64,000 nucleotides of DNA from Sycon ciliatum (GCF_964019385.1 NC_088655.1:25851864-25915863), one strand, 5' to 3'. Counted from the stretch's first letter, positions 1 through 12,063 are shown. Translations and numbers: made by a program. Notes: a model not told the origin generated them from the sequence alone.

Positions 1-180
1 GACCACTACTGTGTGTTCAAAAGTATTGACCTCTGGTTTCAAAAAAGAACCTTGGGCCAGCATTTATACCACATAATCTGTGATCATTTTGTGCATAACA
101 ATTTTCCGAAAATGGACGTGTGTTATCCAATCGCCTAGAAAATTAGTAGGTTTCAAATTCAAAAAGGGGCAGAGCTTACC

Positions 181-334
181 ACACAGGGCAGAACAACATA
201 GATCAAAAATCCTTCTCGTGACTCCGATTTTCGTGTTTCAAAAAACACTCATCATTCGTCTGATGAGTGTTTTTTGAAACACGAAACTCGGAATCACGAG
301 AAGGATTTTTGGTCTCTGTTGTTCTGCCCTGTGT
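181..334. repeat. Long hairpin in copy A
   Basis: Two arms of about 74 bases (181-254 and 261-334) are inverted complements with a few mismatches, around the six-base loop TTCGTC. The same hairpin is in copies B and C. It could be an old foldback insertion or a transcribed hairpin. Confidence 0.85.
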
Positions 335-693
335 ACGTGTAGTACAAGTAGTTATTGCTGCGTCTTGTTGTTTTCTTGTGTATGGACACAGGATGATGGT
401 GGTGATGGTGATGGTGGCCATGATTGATCAACACTGGATCGCGGCGAGAATTTGTTCTGTCTGTCTCTCTCTCTCTTCCTGTGAGTCCTTCTGTCTGTCT
501 GCCGGTACGTCTTTCTGTCCGTTTTTCTGCTTCACCTCAGACTCTAGACTGAGCTCTCTCCTTCACTTTCTCTCACTCTCGCTTGCTCTTGCTCTCACCC
601 AGTCTCTCGCTCCCACTCACTCATTAAGTCGCGATATTCTTCATTTGCCTCCTGCATTCGCTATCGTAAGCACTACTTCCTTTGAGTATTCCA

Positions 694-884
694 TTCTTCT
701 TCTTCTTCTTCTTCTTCTTCTTCTTCTTCTTCTTCTTCTTCTTCTTCTTCTTCTTCTTCTTCTTCTTCTTCTTCTTCTTCTTCTTCTTCTTCTTCTTCTT
801 CTTCTTCTTCTTCTTCTTCTTCTTCTTCTTCTTCTTCTTCTTCTTCTTCTTCTTCTTCTTCTTCTTCTTCTTCTTCTTCTTCTC
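694..884. repeat. (TTC)n expansion, about 63 units
   Basis: An essentially pure TTC/GAA tract of about 190 bases. The equivalent tract has about 70 units in copy B and about a dozen, interrupted, in copy C. Poly-Leu, poly-Phe and poly-Glu open frames here are repeat artefacts. Confidence 0.97.
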
Positions 885-1672
885 GGTCTTTCAATTGCTA
901 CATGACGCGCTAGAGACTGCTCTCCCTTAGCTTCTACCTAGCTCCTTTTATTGGTACATGATCACAAAGTATTTTTTCACTCCTTAGCAGTGCAACACCA
1001 TGGGCCCCGCGTGCTGGGGCAAAGTGGCACGGAACCAGAATGCTGGATTTCCCCGCGTGCCCTTCGCTCCATGCACAGTACCTGACCCATGTGTAGAGTC
1101 TAGATAGATTATCTGAGTTGTGTTGAATTGTCATTCAATTTCTTTTTATTCTCAAAAACATATTATCTCTACATTCTACCTCGGTGACTTAGAACCTCGC
1201 TTTAGGTCCGTATTTGACTATTTGAGCTTAGACACTGCTGGAAAAGCAGTGCACTAGTCCGACGTCATCATGTCGAATAGCGGAACTTTTTTTAATTCTT
1301 TTCCGGTTGAACCGGTATGCTCATAGAATTATCAGCTTCTGCGCGGCCCCATTTCTGTCTATCCTTTTCACTTTGGCTGCCCTTTTCACTTTTTGCATTG
1401 CTTTTTCAAAGGGCAACTTCTTTAATTTTTCTAAGGAAGTGCTATTTTCACAGCAGCCATTTTCACAAATAATTGCTGTTGCCGGTTGAACCGGTATGCG
1501 TAATCACATTCTGCTCGTTTTTTATTCCTGCACTTGCTTTTCATTTTTACTGTCTCTTTGCCTTCGTACTTCTATTTTCAAAGCACCTTTTATTTCATTT
1601 TTCAAGGCACCGCAATTTCCAAAGAAGCCATTTACATAAATGATTTTTATACTTTTCTAAAGCACTGGCACG

Positions 1673-1773
1673 TAAAAAAAAAAAAAAAGTAAATTATTGT
1701 ATCCGTTCCCGAAGGGAACTCACGACGGCCGCTAACACCCTCTCAACCGGGTCACTAATCACCATCACTGATT
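1673..1773. repeat. Copy-A-specific insert with inverted satellite monomer
   Basis: Copies B and C read straight from the lead-in to the AAACTGCAAATCTC block, whereas copy A has about 100 extra bases. They contain a poly-A run and, at about 1733-1766, one 40-bp satellite monomer in the opposite orientation to the main array. Confidence 0.75.
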
Positions 1774-1903
1774 TTAAACTGCAAATCTCGCCCTAGATTC
1801 ATTCACCTTGGGGAAAGGAGGGGGTATGACTCTCTCGTTTTCACGTGGACATTGAGATTGTTACAGTGGCCTGCATGTACCGTTCTTTTGCGCACGACAC
1901 ACA

Positions 1904-4900
1904 GTGACCCGGTTGAGAGGGTGTGTGTACAGCATGGTGATTAGTGACCCGGTTGAGACGGTGTGTGTACAGCATGGTGATTAGTGACCTGGTTGAGAGG
2001 GTGTGTGTACAGCATGGTGATTAGTGACCCGGTTGAGAGGGTGTGTGTACAGCATGGTGATTAGTGACCTGGTTGAGAGGGTGTGTGTACAACATGGTGA
2101 TTAGTGACCTGGTTAAGAGGGTGTGTGTACAGCATGGTGATTAGTGACCCGGTTGAGAGGGTGTGTGTACAGCATGGTGATTAGTGACCTGGTTGAGACG
2201 GTGTGTGTACAGCATGGTGATTAGTGACCTGGTTGAGAGGGTGTGTGTACAGCATGGTGATTAGTGACCTGGTTGAGAGGGTGTGTGTACTGTACAGCAT
2301 GGTGATTAGTGACCCGGTTGAGAGGGTGTGTGTACTGCATGGTGATTAGTGACCCGGTTGAGAGGGTGTGTGTACAGCATGGTGATTAGTGACCCGGTTG
2401 AGAGGGTGTGTGTACAGCATGGTGATTAGTGACCTGGTTGAGAGGGTGTGTGTACAGCATGGTGATTAGTGACCCGGTTGAGAGGGTGTGTGTACAGCAT
2501 GGTGATTAGTGACCTGGTTGAGAGGGTGTGTGTACAGCATGGTGATTAGTGACCTGGTTGAGGGTGTGTGTACAGCATGGTGATTAGTGACCCGGTTGAG
2601 AGGGTGTGTGTACAGCATGGTGATTAGTGACCCGGTTGAGAGGGTGTGTGTACTGTACAGCATGGTGATTAGTAACCCGGTTGAGAGGGTGTGTGTACAG
2701 CATGGTGATTAGTGACCCGGTTGAGAGGGTGTGTGTACAGCATGGTGATTAGTGACCTGGTTGAGAGGGTGTGTGTACAGCATGGTGATTAGTGACCTGG
2801 TTGAGACGGTGTGTGTACAGCATGGTGATTAGTGACCTGGTTGAGAGGGTGTGTGTACAGCATGGTGATTAGTGACCCGGTTGAGAGGGTGTGTGTACAG
2901 CATGGTGATTAGTGACCTGGTTGAGAGGGTGTGTGTACAGCATGGTGATTAGTGACCTGGTTGAGACGGTGTGTGTACAGCATGGTGATTAGTAACCCGG
3001 TTGAGAGGGTGTGTGTACAGCATGGTGATTAGTGACCCGGTTGAGAGGGTGTGTGTACAGCATGGTGATTAGTAACCCGGTTGAGAGGGTGTGTGTACAG
3101 CATGGTGATTAGTGACCTGGTTGAGAGGGTGTGTGTACAGCATGGTGATTAGTAACCCGGTTGAGAGGGTGTGTGTACAGCATGGTGATTAGTGACCCGG
3201 TTGAGAGGGTGTGTACAGCATGGTGATTAGTGACCTGGTTGAGACGGTGTGTGTACAGCATGGTGATTAGTGACCTGGTTGAGAGGGTGTGTGTACAGCA
3301 TGGTGATTAGTGACCTGGTTGAGAGGGTGTGTGTACAGCATGGTGATTAGTGACCTGGTTGAGAGGGTGTGTGTACAGCATGGTGATTAGTGACCCGGTT
3401 GAGAGGGTGTGTGTACAGCATGGTGATTAGTGACCCGGTTGAGAGGGTGTGTGTACAGCATGGTGATTAGTGACCCGGTTGATGGGTGTGTGTACAGCAT
3501 GGTGATTAGTAACCCGGTTGAGAGGGTGTGTGTACAGCATGGTGATTAGTGACCCGGTTGAGAGGGTGTGTGTACAGCATGGTGATTAGTGACCCGGTTG
3601 AGAGGGTGTGTGTACAGCATGGTGATTAGTGACCCGGTTGAGAGGGTGTGTGTACAGCATGGTGATTAGTGACCTGGTTGAGACGGTGTGTGTACAGCAT
3701 GGTGATTAGTGACCCGGTTGAGAGGGTGTGTGTACAGCATGGTGATGAGTGACCCGGTTGAGAGGGTGTGTGTACAGCATGGTGATTAGTGACCTGGTTG
3801 AGAGGGTGTGTGTACAGCATGGTGATTAGTGACCCGGTTGAGAGGGTGTGTGTACAGCATGGTGATTAGTGACCCGGTTGAGAGGGTGTGTGTACAGCAT
3901 GGTGATTAGTGACCCGGTTGAGAGGGTGTGTGTACAGCATGGTGATTAGTGACCTGGTTGAGAGGGTGTGTGTGTACAGCATGGTGATTAGTGACCTGGT
4001 TGAGAGGGTGTGTGTACAGCATGGTGATTAGTGACCTGGTTGAGAGGGTGTGTGTACAGCATGGTGATTAGTGACCTGGTTGAGAGGGTGTGTGTACAGC
4101 ATGGTGATTAGTGACCCGGTTGAGAGGGTGTGTGTACAGCATGGTGATGAGTGACCCGGTTGAGAGGGTGTGTGTACAGCATGGTGATTAGTGACCTGGT
4201 TGAGAGGGTGTGTGTACAGCATGGTGATTAGTGACCCGGTTGAGAGGGTGTGTGTACAGCATGGTGATTAGTGACCCGGTTGAGAGGGTGTGTGTACAGC
4301 ATAGTGATTAGTGACCCGGTTGAGAGGGTGTGTGTACAGCATGGTGATTAGTGACCTTGTTGAGACGGTGTGTGTACAGCATGGTGATTAGTGACCTGGT
4401 TGAGAGGGTGTGTGTACAGCATGGTGATTAGTGACCTGGTTGAGAGGGTGTGTGTACAGCATGGTGATTAGTGACCCGGTTGAGAGGGTGTGTGTACAGC
4501 ATGGTGATTAGTGACCTGGTTGAGAGGGTGTGTGTACAGCATGGTGATTAGTGACCCGGTTGAGAGGGTGTGTGTACAGCATGGTGATTAGTGACCCGGT
4601 TGAGAGGGTGTGTGTACAGCATGGTGATTAGTGACCTGGTTGAGAGGGTGTGTGTACAGCATGGTGATTAGTGACCCGGTTGAGAGGGTGTGTGTACAGC
4701 ATGGTGATTAGTGACCTGGTTGAGACGGTGTGTGTACAGCATGGTGATTAGTGACCTGGTTGAGAGGGTGTGTGTACAGCATGGTGATTAGTGACCTGGT
4801 TGAGAGGGTGTGTGTACTGTACAGCATGGTGATTAGTGACCCGGTTGAGAGGGTGTGTGTACTGCATGGTGATTAGTGACCCGGTTGAGAGGGTGTGTGT

Positions 4901-7261
4901 ACAGCATGGTGATTAGTAACCCGGTTGAGAGGGTGTGTGTACAGCATGGTGATTAGTGACCCGGTTGAGACGGTGTGTGTACAGCATGGTGATTAGTGAC
5001 CTGGTTGAGAGGGTGTGTGTACAGCATGGTGATTAGTAACCCGGTTGAGAGGGTGTGTGTACAGCATGGTGATTAGTGACCCGGTTGAGAGGGTGTGTGT
5101 ACAGCATGGTGATTAGTGACCTGGTTGAGAGGGTGTGTGTACAGCATGGTGATTAGTGACCTGGTTGAGGGTGTGTGTACAGCATGGTGATTAGTGACCC
5201 GGTTGAGAGGGTGTGTGTACAGCATGGTGATTAGTGACCTGGTTGAGAGGGTGTGTGTACTGTACAGCATGGTGATTAGTAACCCGGTTGAGAGGGTGTG
5301 TGTACAGCATGGTGATTAGTGACCCGGTTGAGAGGGTGTGTGTACAGCATGGTGATTAGTGACCTGGTTGAGAGGGTGTGTGTACAGCATGGTGATTAGT
5401 GACCTGGTTGAGACGGTGTGTGTACAGCATGGTGATTAGTGACCTGGTTGAGAGGGTGTGTGTACAGCATGGTGATTAGTGACCCGGTTGAGAGGGTGTG
5501 TGTACAGCATGGTGATTAGTGACCTGGTTGAGAGGGTGTGTGTACAGCATGGTGATTAGTGACCTGGTTGAGAGGGTGTGTGTACAGCATGGTGATTAGT
5601 AACCCGGTTGAGAGGGTGTGTGTACAGCATGGTGATTAGTGACCTGGTTGAGAGGGTGTGTGTACAGCATGGTGATTAGTGACCCGGTTGAGAGGGTGTG
5701 TGTACAGCATGGTGACTAGTGACCCGGTTGAGAGGGTGTGTGTACAGCATGGTGATTAGTGACCCGGTTGAGAGGGTGTGTGTACAGCATGGTGATTAGT
5801 AACCCGGTTGAGAGGGTGTGTGTACAGCATGGTGATTAGTAACCCGGTTGATGGGTGTGTGTACAGCATGGTGATTAGTGACCCGGTTGAGAGGGTGTGT
5901 GTACAGCATGGTGATTAGTAACCCGGTTGAGAGGGTGTGTGTACAGCATGGTGATTAGTGACCCGGTTGAGAGGGTGTGTGTACAGCATGGTGATTAGTG
6001 ACCCGGTTGAGAGGGTGTGTGTACAGCATGGTGATTAGTGACCTGGTTGAGAGGGTGTGTGTACAGCATGGTGATTAGTGACCTGGTTGAGACGGTGTGT
6101 GTACAGCATGGTGATTAGTAACCCGGTTGAGAGGGTGTGTGTACAGCATGGTGATTAGTGACCCGGTTGAGAGGGTGTGTGTACAGCATGGTGATTAGTG
6201 ACCCGGTTGAGAGGGTGTGTGTACAGCATGGTGATTAGTGACCCGGTTGAGAGGGTGTGTGTACAGCATGGTGATTAGTGACCTGGTTGAGACGGTGTGT
6301 GTACAGCATGGTGATTAGTGACCCGGTTGAGAGGGTGTGTGTACAGCATGGTGATGAGTGACCCGGTTGAGAGGGTGTGTGTACAGCATGGTGATTAGTG
6401 ACCTGGTTGAGAGGGTGTGTGTACAGCATGGTGATTAGTGACCCGGTTGAGAGGGTGTGTGTACAGCATGGTGATTAGTGACCCGGTTGAGAGGGTGTGT
6501 GTACAGCATGGTGATTAGTGACCCGGTTGAGAGGGTGTGTGTACAGCATGGTGATTAGTGACCTGGTTGAGAGGGTGTGTGTGTACAGCATGGTGATTAG
6601 TGACCTGGTTGAGAGGGTGTGTGTACAGCATGGTGATTAGTGACCTGGTTGAGAGGGTGTGTGTACAGCATGGTGATTAGTGACCTGGTTGAGAGGGTGT
6701 GTGTACAGCATGGTGATTAGTGACCCGGTTGAGAGGGTGTGTGTACAGCATGGTGATGAGTGACCCGGTTGAGAGGGTGTGTGTACAGCATGGTGATTAG
6801 TGACCTGGTTGAGAGGGTGTGTGTACAGCATGGTGATTAGTGACCCGGTTGAGAGGGTGTGTGTACAGCATGGTGATTAGTGACCCGGTTGAGAGGGTGT
6901 GTGTACAGCATGGTGATTAGTGACCTGGTTGAGACGGTGTGTGTACAGCATGGTGATTAGTGACCTGGTTGAGAGGGTGTGTGTACAGCATGGTGATTAG
7001 TGACCCGGTTGAGAGGGTGTGTGTACAGCATGGTGATTAGTGACCCGGTTGAGAGGGTGTGTACAGCATGGTGATTAGTGACCTGGTTGAGACGGTGTGT
7101 GTACAGCATGGTGATTAGTGACCTGGTTGAGAGGGTGTGTGTACAGCATGGTGATTAGTGACCTGGTTGAGAGGGTGTGTGTACAGCATGGTGATTAGTG
7201 ACCTGGTTGAGAGGGTGTGTGTACAGCATGGTGATTAGTGACCCGGCTGAGAGGGTGTGTG
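1904..7261 (+). repeat. 40-bp satellite array A
   Basis: About 134 head-to-tail copies of a 40-bp unit that begins GTGACCCGGTTGAGAGGG and ends CAGCATGGTGATTA. Variant positions are few: ACCCGG/ACCTGG, GTGACC/GTAACC, GAGAGG/GAGACG and occasional short units. Shared marker variants recur about 2.6 kb apart, for example an extra GT at 3968 and 6577, and a GATGAGTG variant in the monomers near 3745 and 6354. The array therefore has a higher-order duplication of roughly 65 monomers. The 64-65 residue minus-strand frames within it are artefacts. Confidence 0.97.
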
Positions 7262-7769
7262 AATATTAGTTTAGTTTACATCAATATCAAAATTGTTGTA
7301 TAGCAGGGTGTCGTTGCCTCCTCCATGATCCATCAGCACTGTTAATTAGCCTGGCCATAATAATACGCCTACCCCTGACATGCTTGCCTGCCTAAGTTAC
7401 TCGTGTGCACGCATGCATTCTTGCCGGAAATGTCTACCTGTGGCGACAATAATTTTTTCATGAACTGGTATTCTTTTTTAGTGTTTGCACACTCTTGGCT
7501 GCTGCTGTGGCACTTTTGTATTTTCGTGCTGCTGCGCTCTGTACGGCTGCACTAGCCGTATTAACTGTCGTACCCAGATGCACACATAATCAATCCTTGG
7601 CTACGCTTTGGAATTGTTTTCGTTGCCGAGGCTATGTCCTCATCTCTCTTCGTTTTGTTTTCGCTGCCTGGGCTCTCATTAATCTTTGCTTGCTTGCTTG
7701 CTTGTATCGCTGAGGGAACATACGCTGGCTTGTATTCGTGGGTCCCCATGGTGCATGGGCCACGCGGAC
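7262..7769. other. Intergenic; short dispersed repeat, no gene
   Basis: Bases 7262-7335 match 21740-21812 closely, so they are a dispersed repeat or a shared junction. The rest is unique-looking T-rich sequence lying 3' of the lipase terminal exon. I see no gene. Confidence 0.6.
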
Positions 7770-8141
7770 TCATCCGGCGGATATGTGTGAATAATAATAA
7801 TAATAATAATATTTTTTTTTTAAATAGTTCAATACTCGTAAAATGAGTGCCAATGGGCAAATGTCCGGTGCTGCACTGAGAACGCATGAGTGGTGACATC
7901 TCGTACTGCAATAGGAACTACTTGTATCACGACTAACATCTTGGTCGTGTTTCTTGATTGCTGCGTCCATCAACTCAATGCACACGTCGGTGGCTTGCCG
8001 CGCCAAGCGGCTGACTGCGTGGAAGTTGAGGAAGCCATGTGATATTCCGTCGAATGGGCGTAGTGTCACATCCTTGCCGAGTGCGTGCAGACGACGCGCC
8101 ATGACAATGGAATCATCCAAGAGTGGGTCAAACGAACTTGG
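7770..8141 (-). CDS. LIPE: Hormone-sensitive lipase-like, terminal exon
   Basis: This minus-strand exon encodes the C-terminal end of a hormone-sensitive lipase (HSL) type alpha/beta hydrolase, a cytosolic triacylglycerol/diacylglycerol lipase. It starts after the splice acceptor TTGTACCTTTCAG (phase 0). The stretch FDPLLDDSIVMARRL matches the HSL segment with the catalytic Asp, and GISHGFLNF contains the catalytic His. The frame stays open to a TGA at 7770, adding a tail of about 40 residues that runs through an ATT tract and ends KKKYYYYYYYSHISAG; the true stop may therefore be uncertain. The next exon upstream is at 17086-17242, so the last intron is about 9 kb and contains the LTR element. 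Family assignment is strong; whether the locus is functional is doubtful because the serine exon is not found. Confidence 0.82.
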   Translation of the reverse strand, partial: PSSFDPLLDDSIVMARRLHALGKDVTLRPFDGISHGFLNFHAVSRLARQATDVCIELMDAAIKKHDQDVSRDTSSSYCSTRCHHSCVLSAAPDICPLALILRVLNYLKKKYYYYYYYSHISAG

Positions 8142-8169
8142 CTGAAAGGTACAACAGAACGGATGGAGA

Positions 8170-8375
<206 letters not shown>

Positions 8376-8849
8376 CACACCTGTACTTGTTGCTCACTGC
8401 CAAAACTGGTCACGTGGGTCTCCCCGGGAGAGGGGAGAGAGACTCGAAAGGAATCTTGGAAAGATGACTCAATTGGTTATTGAACCGCCCAACGGCCGAC
8501 ACCCCCTGAAATACCCAAAACTCTGGGTGGACTTGAAAACGATCCCACTTATGGGCTCACCACACCTCAGTAAGTGGGTGAGGACAAGGTGCAGAAAAAG
8601 GATTGACGGCATCAGGGTATCCGTCCTGGGATCCAACTGCAGTTACCCCTGCCCCCAGTGAAGGTAATACTTTCTACTAGTGCGGGTGGCTAAATCAGGC
8701 TGGATCTGATTTAGACATCACTGGCACCATTGATTACACAAGAGTTAATCTAGCCAGAAGCAGTCCATGGTTACCAGGTATGTATACGAAGTACTTCAAA
8801 TAGAAAGTGTACAACCCTGGAACCAACAAAGGTGGCAAGTACAACATTA
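8376..8849. other. Lipase intron sequence, no feature seen
   Basis: Unique-looking sequence inside the large lipase intron. A plus-strand frame runs to 8661, but most of it is microsatellite translation and the remainder resembles nothing I know. Confidence 0.5.
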
Positions 8850-9090
8850 CTGTATAGCAGGAAATTTTCGGACGGAAATATTTTCGGACAAAGCTGATTT
8901 TCGACCTTTCGTACGGATTTTATTTTCGTACAGTGCTTCATGCTAAATGCACGTATTTGCATGCGGCACGCATGTACATGTATAGTGTACATAACAGCAA
9001 ATTTTAATACGGAATTAATTTTAGTACAAAAGAGGCTGTGTACGAAATCGTACGAAAATAAATTCCGTCCGAAAATTTCCTGCTATACAG
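8850..9090. mobile_element. MITE, 28-bp TIRs, TA target duplication
   Basis: The ends are perfect inverted repeats of 28 bases starting CTGTATAGCAGGAAATTTTC. They are flanked by TA at 8848-8849 and 9091-9092. The 241-base length and absence of coding fit a non-autonomous Tc1/mariner-type element, here in the lipase intron. Confidence 0.9.
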
Positions 9091-9137
9091 TACCCAACAC
9101 AATCAGGCATAAGTGTACCCACCAACTGAACTAGCTG

Positions 9138-9138
<1 letters not shown>

Positions 9139-9230
<92 letters not shown>
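9139..9230. repeat. (CA)n microsatellite
   Basis: A pure CA run of about 90 bases. Confidence 0.97.
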
Positions 9231-9235
<5 letters not shown>

Positions 9236-9936
9236 AGAGCTAGCACGAAGAAATCTATCGGCAAAGAAACTAGCTTTCTTACTTGAACACCCACAAAGGA
9301 GCACAATAATGTAGCATGTTGAAATGTTCTTGTACTCAAAGATACCGATAAGAAGTACGGCTGAGCCTCAGGCAACTCTTCCACTAGACAGCAGGGGTCC
9401 TTCTCCAATGGAGGTCGCTGTCATGGAAGTTCTATCAGCTCATACTGCACACTACTCTCTGTGGAAGGGGTGCTAGTAACCCACCTTCCCATTCCTAGCA
9501 GGGTCCAGCACATACATGTAGATGATCTACATGTGCTTACCAAGGTGCTCTGTGCACACTTCACATGACTGACTATTAGAGAGAGGTTAAGCTGCACGTT
9601 ATTCCCGTAGCTATGCAGAAGACGTTACTTCAGTAACGTCTGGCGCTAGCCAGGGTCCACACAGCTTTAATTTGGTGTTTGTTTGTTTGTGTGTTTGTGT
9701 CACGCCTGGAGCTATCCCGTATCTTTCCCGTATCTGTCCCGTATCTGTGACTACAAAGGCTCTACAGGATTGTACATAACAGCTGTCCACAATATTTGCT
9801 GGCTCCCGTATCTGTCCCGTACCGTACCAATATTCGTCGTATTATGTATACGACTCCCTGATATAGAGGGAGATTTGGAAAGAAATAGTGAGGCGAGGAG
9901 GAATTAAATTAGAATAGACGCCAAATAGGTGATAGG
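9231..9936. other. Lipase intron sequence; small palindrome
   Basis: No gene is recognised. A 20-base perfect palindrome, GACGTTACTTCAGTAACGTC apart from its two central bases, lies at 9621-9640. Confidence 0.5.
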
Positions 9937-10394
9937 ATGCGTCAGCAAAAACATACTTTGGAAGAGAAATCCCGTCGTCCCCAAAATAAGCGTCAACGGG
10001 CGATTCAGTGCCGGTCACAGGAAACGTCGGAAGAGAGATCCCGTCGACTCCAGAGCGCCCGTGATCGGCAGAGTCAGCGCCGGTCCAAGGAAACGTCAGG
10101 GCAGACATCCTGTCGACTCAGAACGCCCGTGATCGGCAGAGTCAGCGCCGGTGACAGGAAACGTCAGGGCAGACATCCCGTCGAGTCCAGAACGCCCGTG
10201 ATCGGCAGAGTCAGCGCCGGTCACAGGAAACGTCAGGACAGACATCTCGTCGACTCCAGATCGCCCGTGATTGGCAGAGTCAGCGCCGGTCCCAGGAAAC
10301 GTCGGACGACACAAATGCAAGAAATGAGCATAGGAGGCTTAATCGTGCTGATTCGTGTCATGCTACTGCAGCTGCGCACATGGAAACTGTGTGA
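9937..10394 (+). pseudogene. Helitron-type helicase N-terminal repeat remnant
   Basis: A 69-base tandem repeat occurs at about 10005-10315; the landmark CAGCGCCGG falls at 10075, 10143, 10212 and 10281. In the most conserved frame it encodes a 23-residue unit of the type ARDRQSQRRSQETS, with the core R-x-Q-x-x-R-R-S-x-E-T-S. Such Arg/Gln-rich ETxEQ repeats are, from memory, typical of the N-terminal part of Helitron-encoded helicase proteins. One unit is 68 rather than 69 bases, which breaks the frame. The conserved frame continues through ETSDDTNARNEHRRLNRA to a TGA at 10394. No Rep or helicase domain follows, so this is a fragment. The alternative is an unrelated host repeat protein. Confidence 0.5.
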
Positions 10395-11037
10395 TGCATG
10401 TGAGAGCAAAAAATACCGATCGATTTCTTTTTGAAATGACGGCGAAAAGTTTCGTTTCGAGATCGGCCAAACTGTGTTGATGTACAGTATAAGAAGATCA
10501 AAAAGAAAAGAAGGAGCAAACCAGAAGTGGATGAAATTAGAGAAAAAAAACAATCTGAAATAAATTCTACAAAATTAATACTCTTGCCTAACTCATATTT
10601 AAACTGATCGAAACGTTTTTGCAATACAATGATGCGGCGAATCAACGGAAAAAAACATTTCCATCAGTTCTAATAACATGTACGATGAGGTAGGAAAAAA
10701 AGCATAGCGTAGGGCCCTGAGCTTCCAAGCTCTCTCGTTTCTGAAGTGATGCGCAATATCACGTCAAATTAGGCGTAAACCTCCAAATTTCGACGTGAGC
10801 TGCAGGTCACTCGCGTTGTTTTCCAACGCGCGAGCTGAACTTTCGTGTCACGTAAAGCTTAACCTCTCTATTAACACCCCTTCCCAGACACGCAATATGT
10901 CTCAGGCACAATCGATTTTCTATGGAACTTACATGGCCAGCTACTCATTACACACAGACTAGCTGCTCCATACATAGCTACTCATTACACACAAACTGCT
11001 CCTTGCATTGATCAGAAAGGCTTGAAAATGCTAACGG
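10395..11037. other. Lipase intron sequence, no feature seen
   Basis: AT-rich sequence with A runs and no convincing coding or repeat structure. Confidence 0.5.
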
Positions 11038-11039
11038 TA

Positions 11040-11211
11040 CAGTCAGACCTCGCTTAACCGCACACATCCGTTTTCCACAAAAATATCCGGATAGGCGAGG
11101 GAACTGGATAACCGAACACCGGTTACATTGGATGCATCACGTATGCTGTAAATCTGTAGCCAGCTATTTTCTTCCGGGTCGCGAGGGATCCGGATAAGCG
11201 ATGTCTGACTG
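11040..11211. mobile_element. Pogo/Tigger-type MITE
   Basis: The ends CAGTCAGACCTCGCTTA and TAAGCGATGTCTGACTG are imperfect inverted repeats flanked by TA on both sides. The pattern CAGTNNNACCTC is typical of pogo/Tigger elements. It is 172 bases long and non-coding. Confidence 0.85.
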
Positions 11212-11213
11212 TA

Positions 11214-11682
11214 CCTCACACCCAGACCCAGAGCTACAGGCCAGGGCCTGTCACAACATTGCTGACCTCTGACTCTGTGGCTCCAGCAGATCCTGTGAAG
11301 TACGTACATGTGCATGTACTTCAGAATTAGGTTGTTTACATGCTCATCATGTCACATGTAGAGACTACACAGAAGACTCTCTACTCTTGGTCTCCTTTTT
11401 GGTGAAACACACTTCCAACATTGCACATGTTGTAAGGTTGCCTAATTTAGTTACATGGACATGACTATTGCATCTAGTCACAATTCAAATCACTCAAATC
11501 ACTCAAATCCTCAAATCAAATCAAATTCAAATCCTCAAATCCTCAAATCAAATACTCAAATCACATACCTACGTGTGGTATAGCAGTGTTTGGGTTTTCC
11601 GGGGCATCGGAAAGGTTCCTTCTCGAAAGAGTTTTGGACAGGGGTGTATTTGCGGACAGTTCCTGATCAATAGGCTAGTTTG
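11214..11682. other. Lipase intron sequence with CTCAAAT repeats
   Basis: Bases 11478-11565 are a degenerate tandem of CTCAAAT/CTCAAATCAAAT units. Nothing else is recognised up to the LTR element. Confidence 0.6.
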
Positions 11683-12051
11683 TGTAACCGAATGGCGCCT
11701 AGTAGCATGCACTATGATCCGACACACCGCCAAAAACAACAACCGACCGTTCCTTCTTCCTTCTAAGATTCTGTTGAGTAAGAAAAGTGTACGGTATTAT
11801 ATGTGACCAAAAAGATACAGTGAAAGAAAAGCCTAGCAAAGCATTGCAAGGCACGTTGGTTCGGCTGCGTTGGTTCAGCTGCACGCTAGTGCAAACATGC
11901 AGATCGACAATGTTGGGCGGAAACCAAACACCACAACATTTCCAGAAACTAACTTGTTCACACCTACAAACAATCATGAGTCCATACCGTGTCTGGTCTG
12001 GTTTGTTATGTTAGCAACCTAGAATGCATTGAACACATGGATTCGATCACA
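11683..12051 (-). repeat. 3' LTR
   Basis: On the minus strand it runs TGTGATCGAATCC to GGTTACA, with the usual TG...CA borders. Its partner at 16620-16988 has the same length. Confidence 0.95.
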
Positions 12052-12063
12052 CATTCCCCCTGG
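12052..12063 (-). promoter_or_regulatory. Polypurine tract
   Basis: On the minus strand CCAGGGGGAATG immediately precedes the 3' LTR, the expected place for plus-strand priming. Confidence 0.8.

Larger units (their letters stand above)
1..1903 (+). repeat. Segmental repeat unit, copy A
   Basis: This stretch is almost identical to 30680-32514 (copy B) and 53741-55904 (copy C); base 1 matches base 30680. In order it holds an AT-rich leader, a long hairpin, a CT-rich tract, a TTC microsatellite and two occurrences of the palindrome CCGGTTGAACCGG (about 1304 and 1483). It ends in a shared lead-in that runs directly into the 40-bp satellite. Copies B and C continue leftward into a CARD exon; copy A is cut by the window edge. 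No credible protein is encoded: the long open frames across 267-905 are translations of the TTC tract. Confidence 0.9.

Noticed and set aside
267..930. Poly-Leu, poly-Phe and poly-Glu proteins (also at 30946-31630)
   Set aside because: Translations of the TTC/GAA microsatellite in different frames.
2466..6831. Series of 64-65 residue minus-strand proteins
   Set aside because: Repeat artefacts recurring with the satellite period.
1904..7261. CRISPR-like regular direct repeats
   Set aside because: Monomers are contiguous with no unique spacers; eukaryotic context; satellite DNA.
11699..11977. 92-residue protein repeated at 16636-16914
   Set aside because: It is simply the LTR read on the minus strand, present once per LTR.
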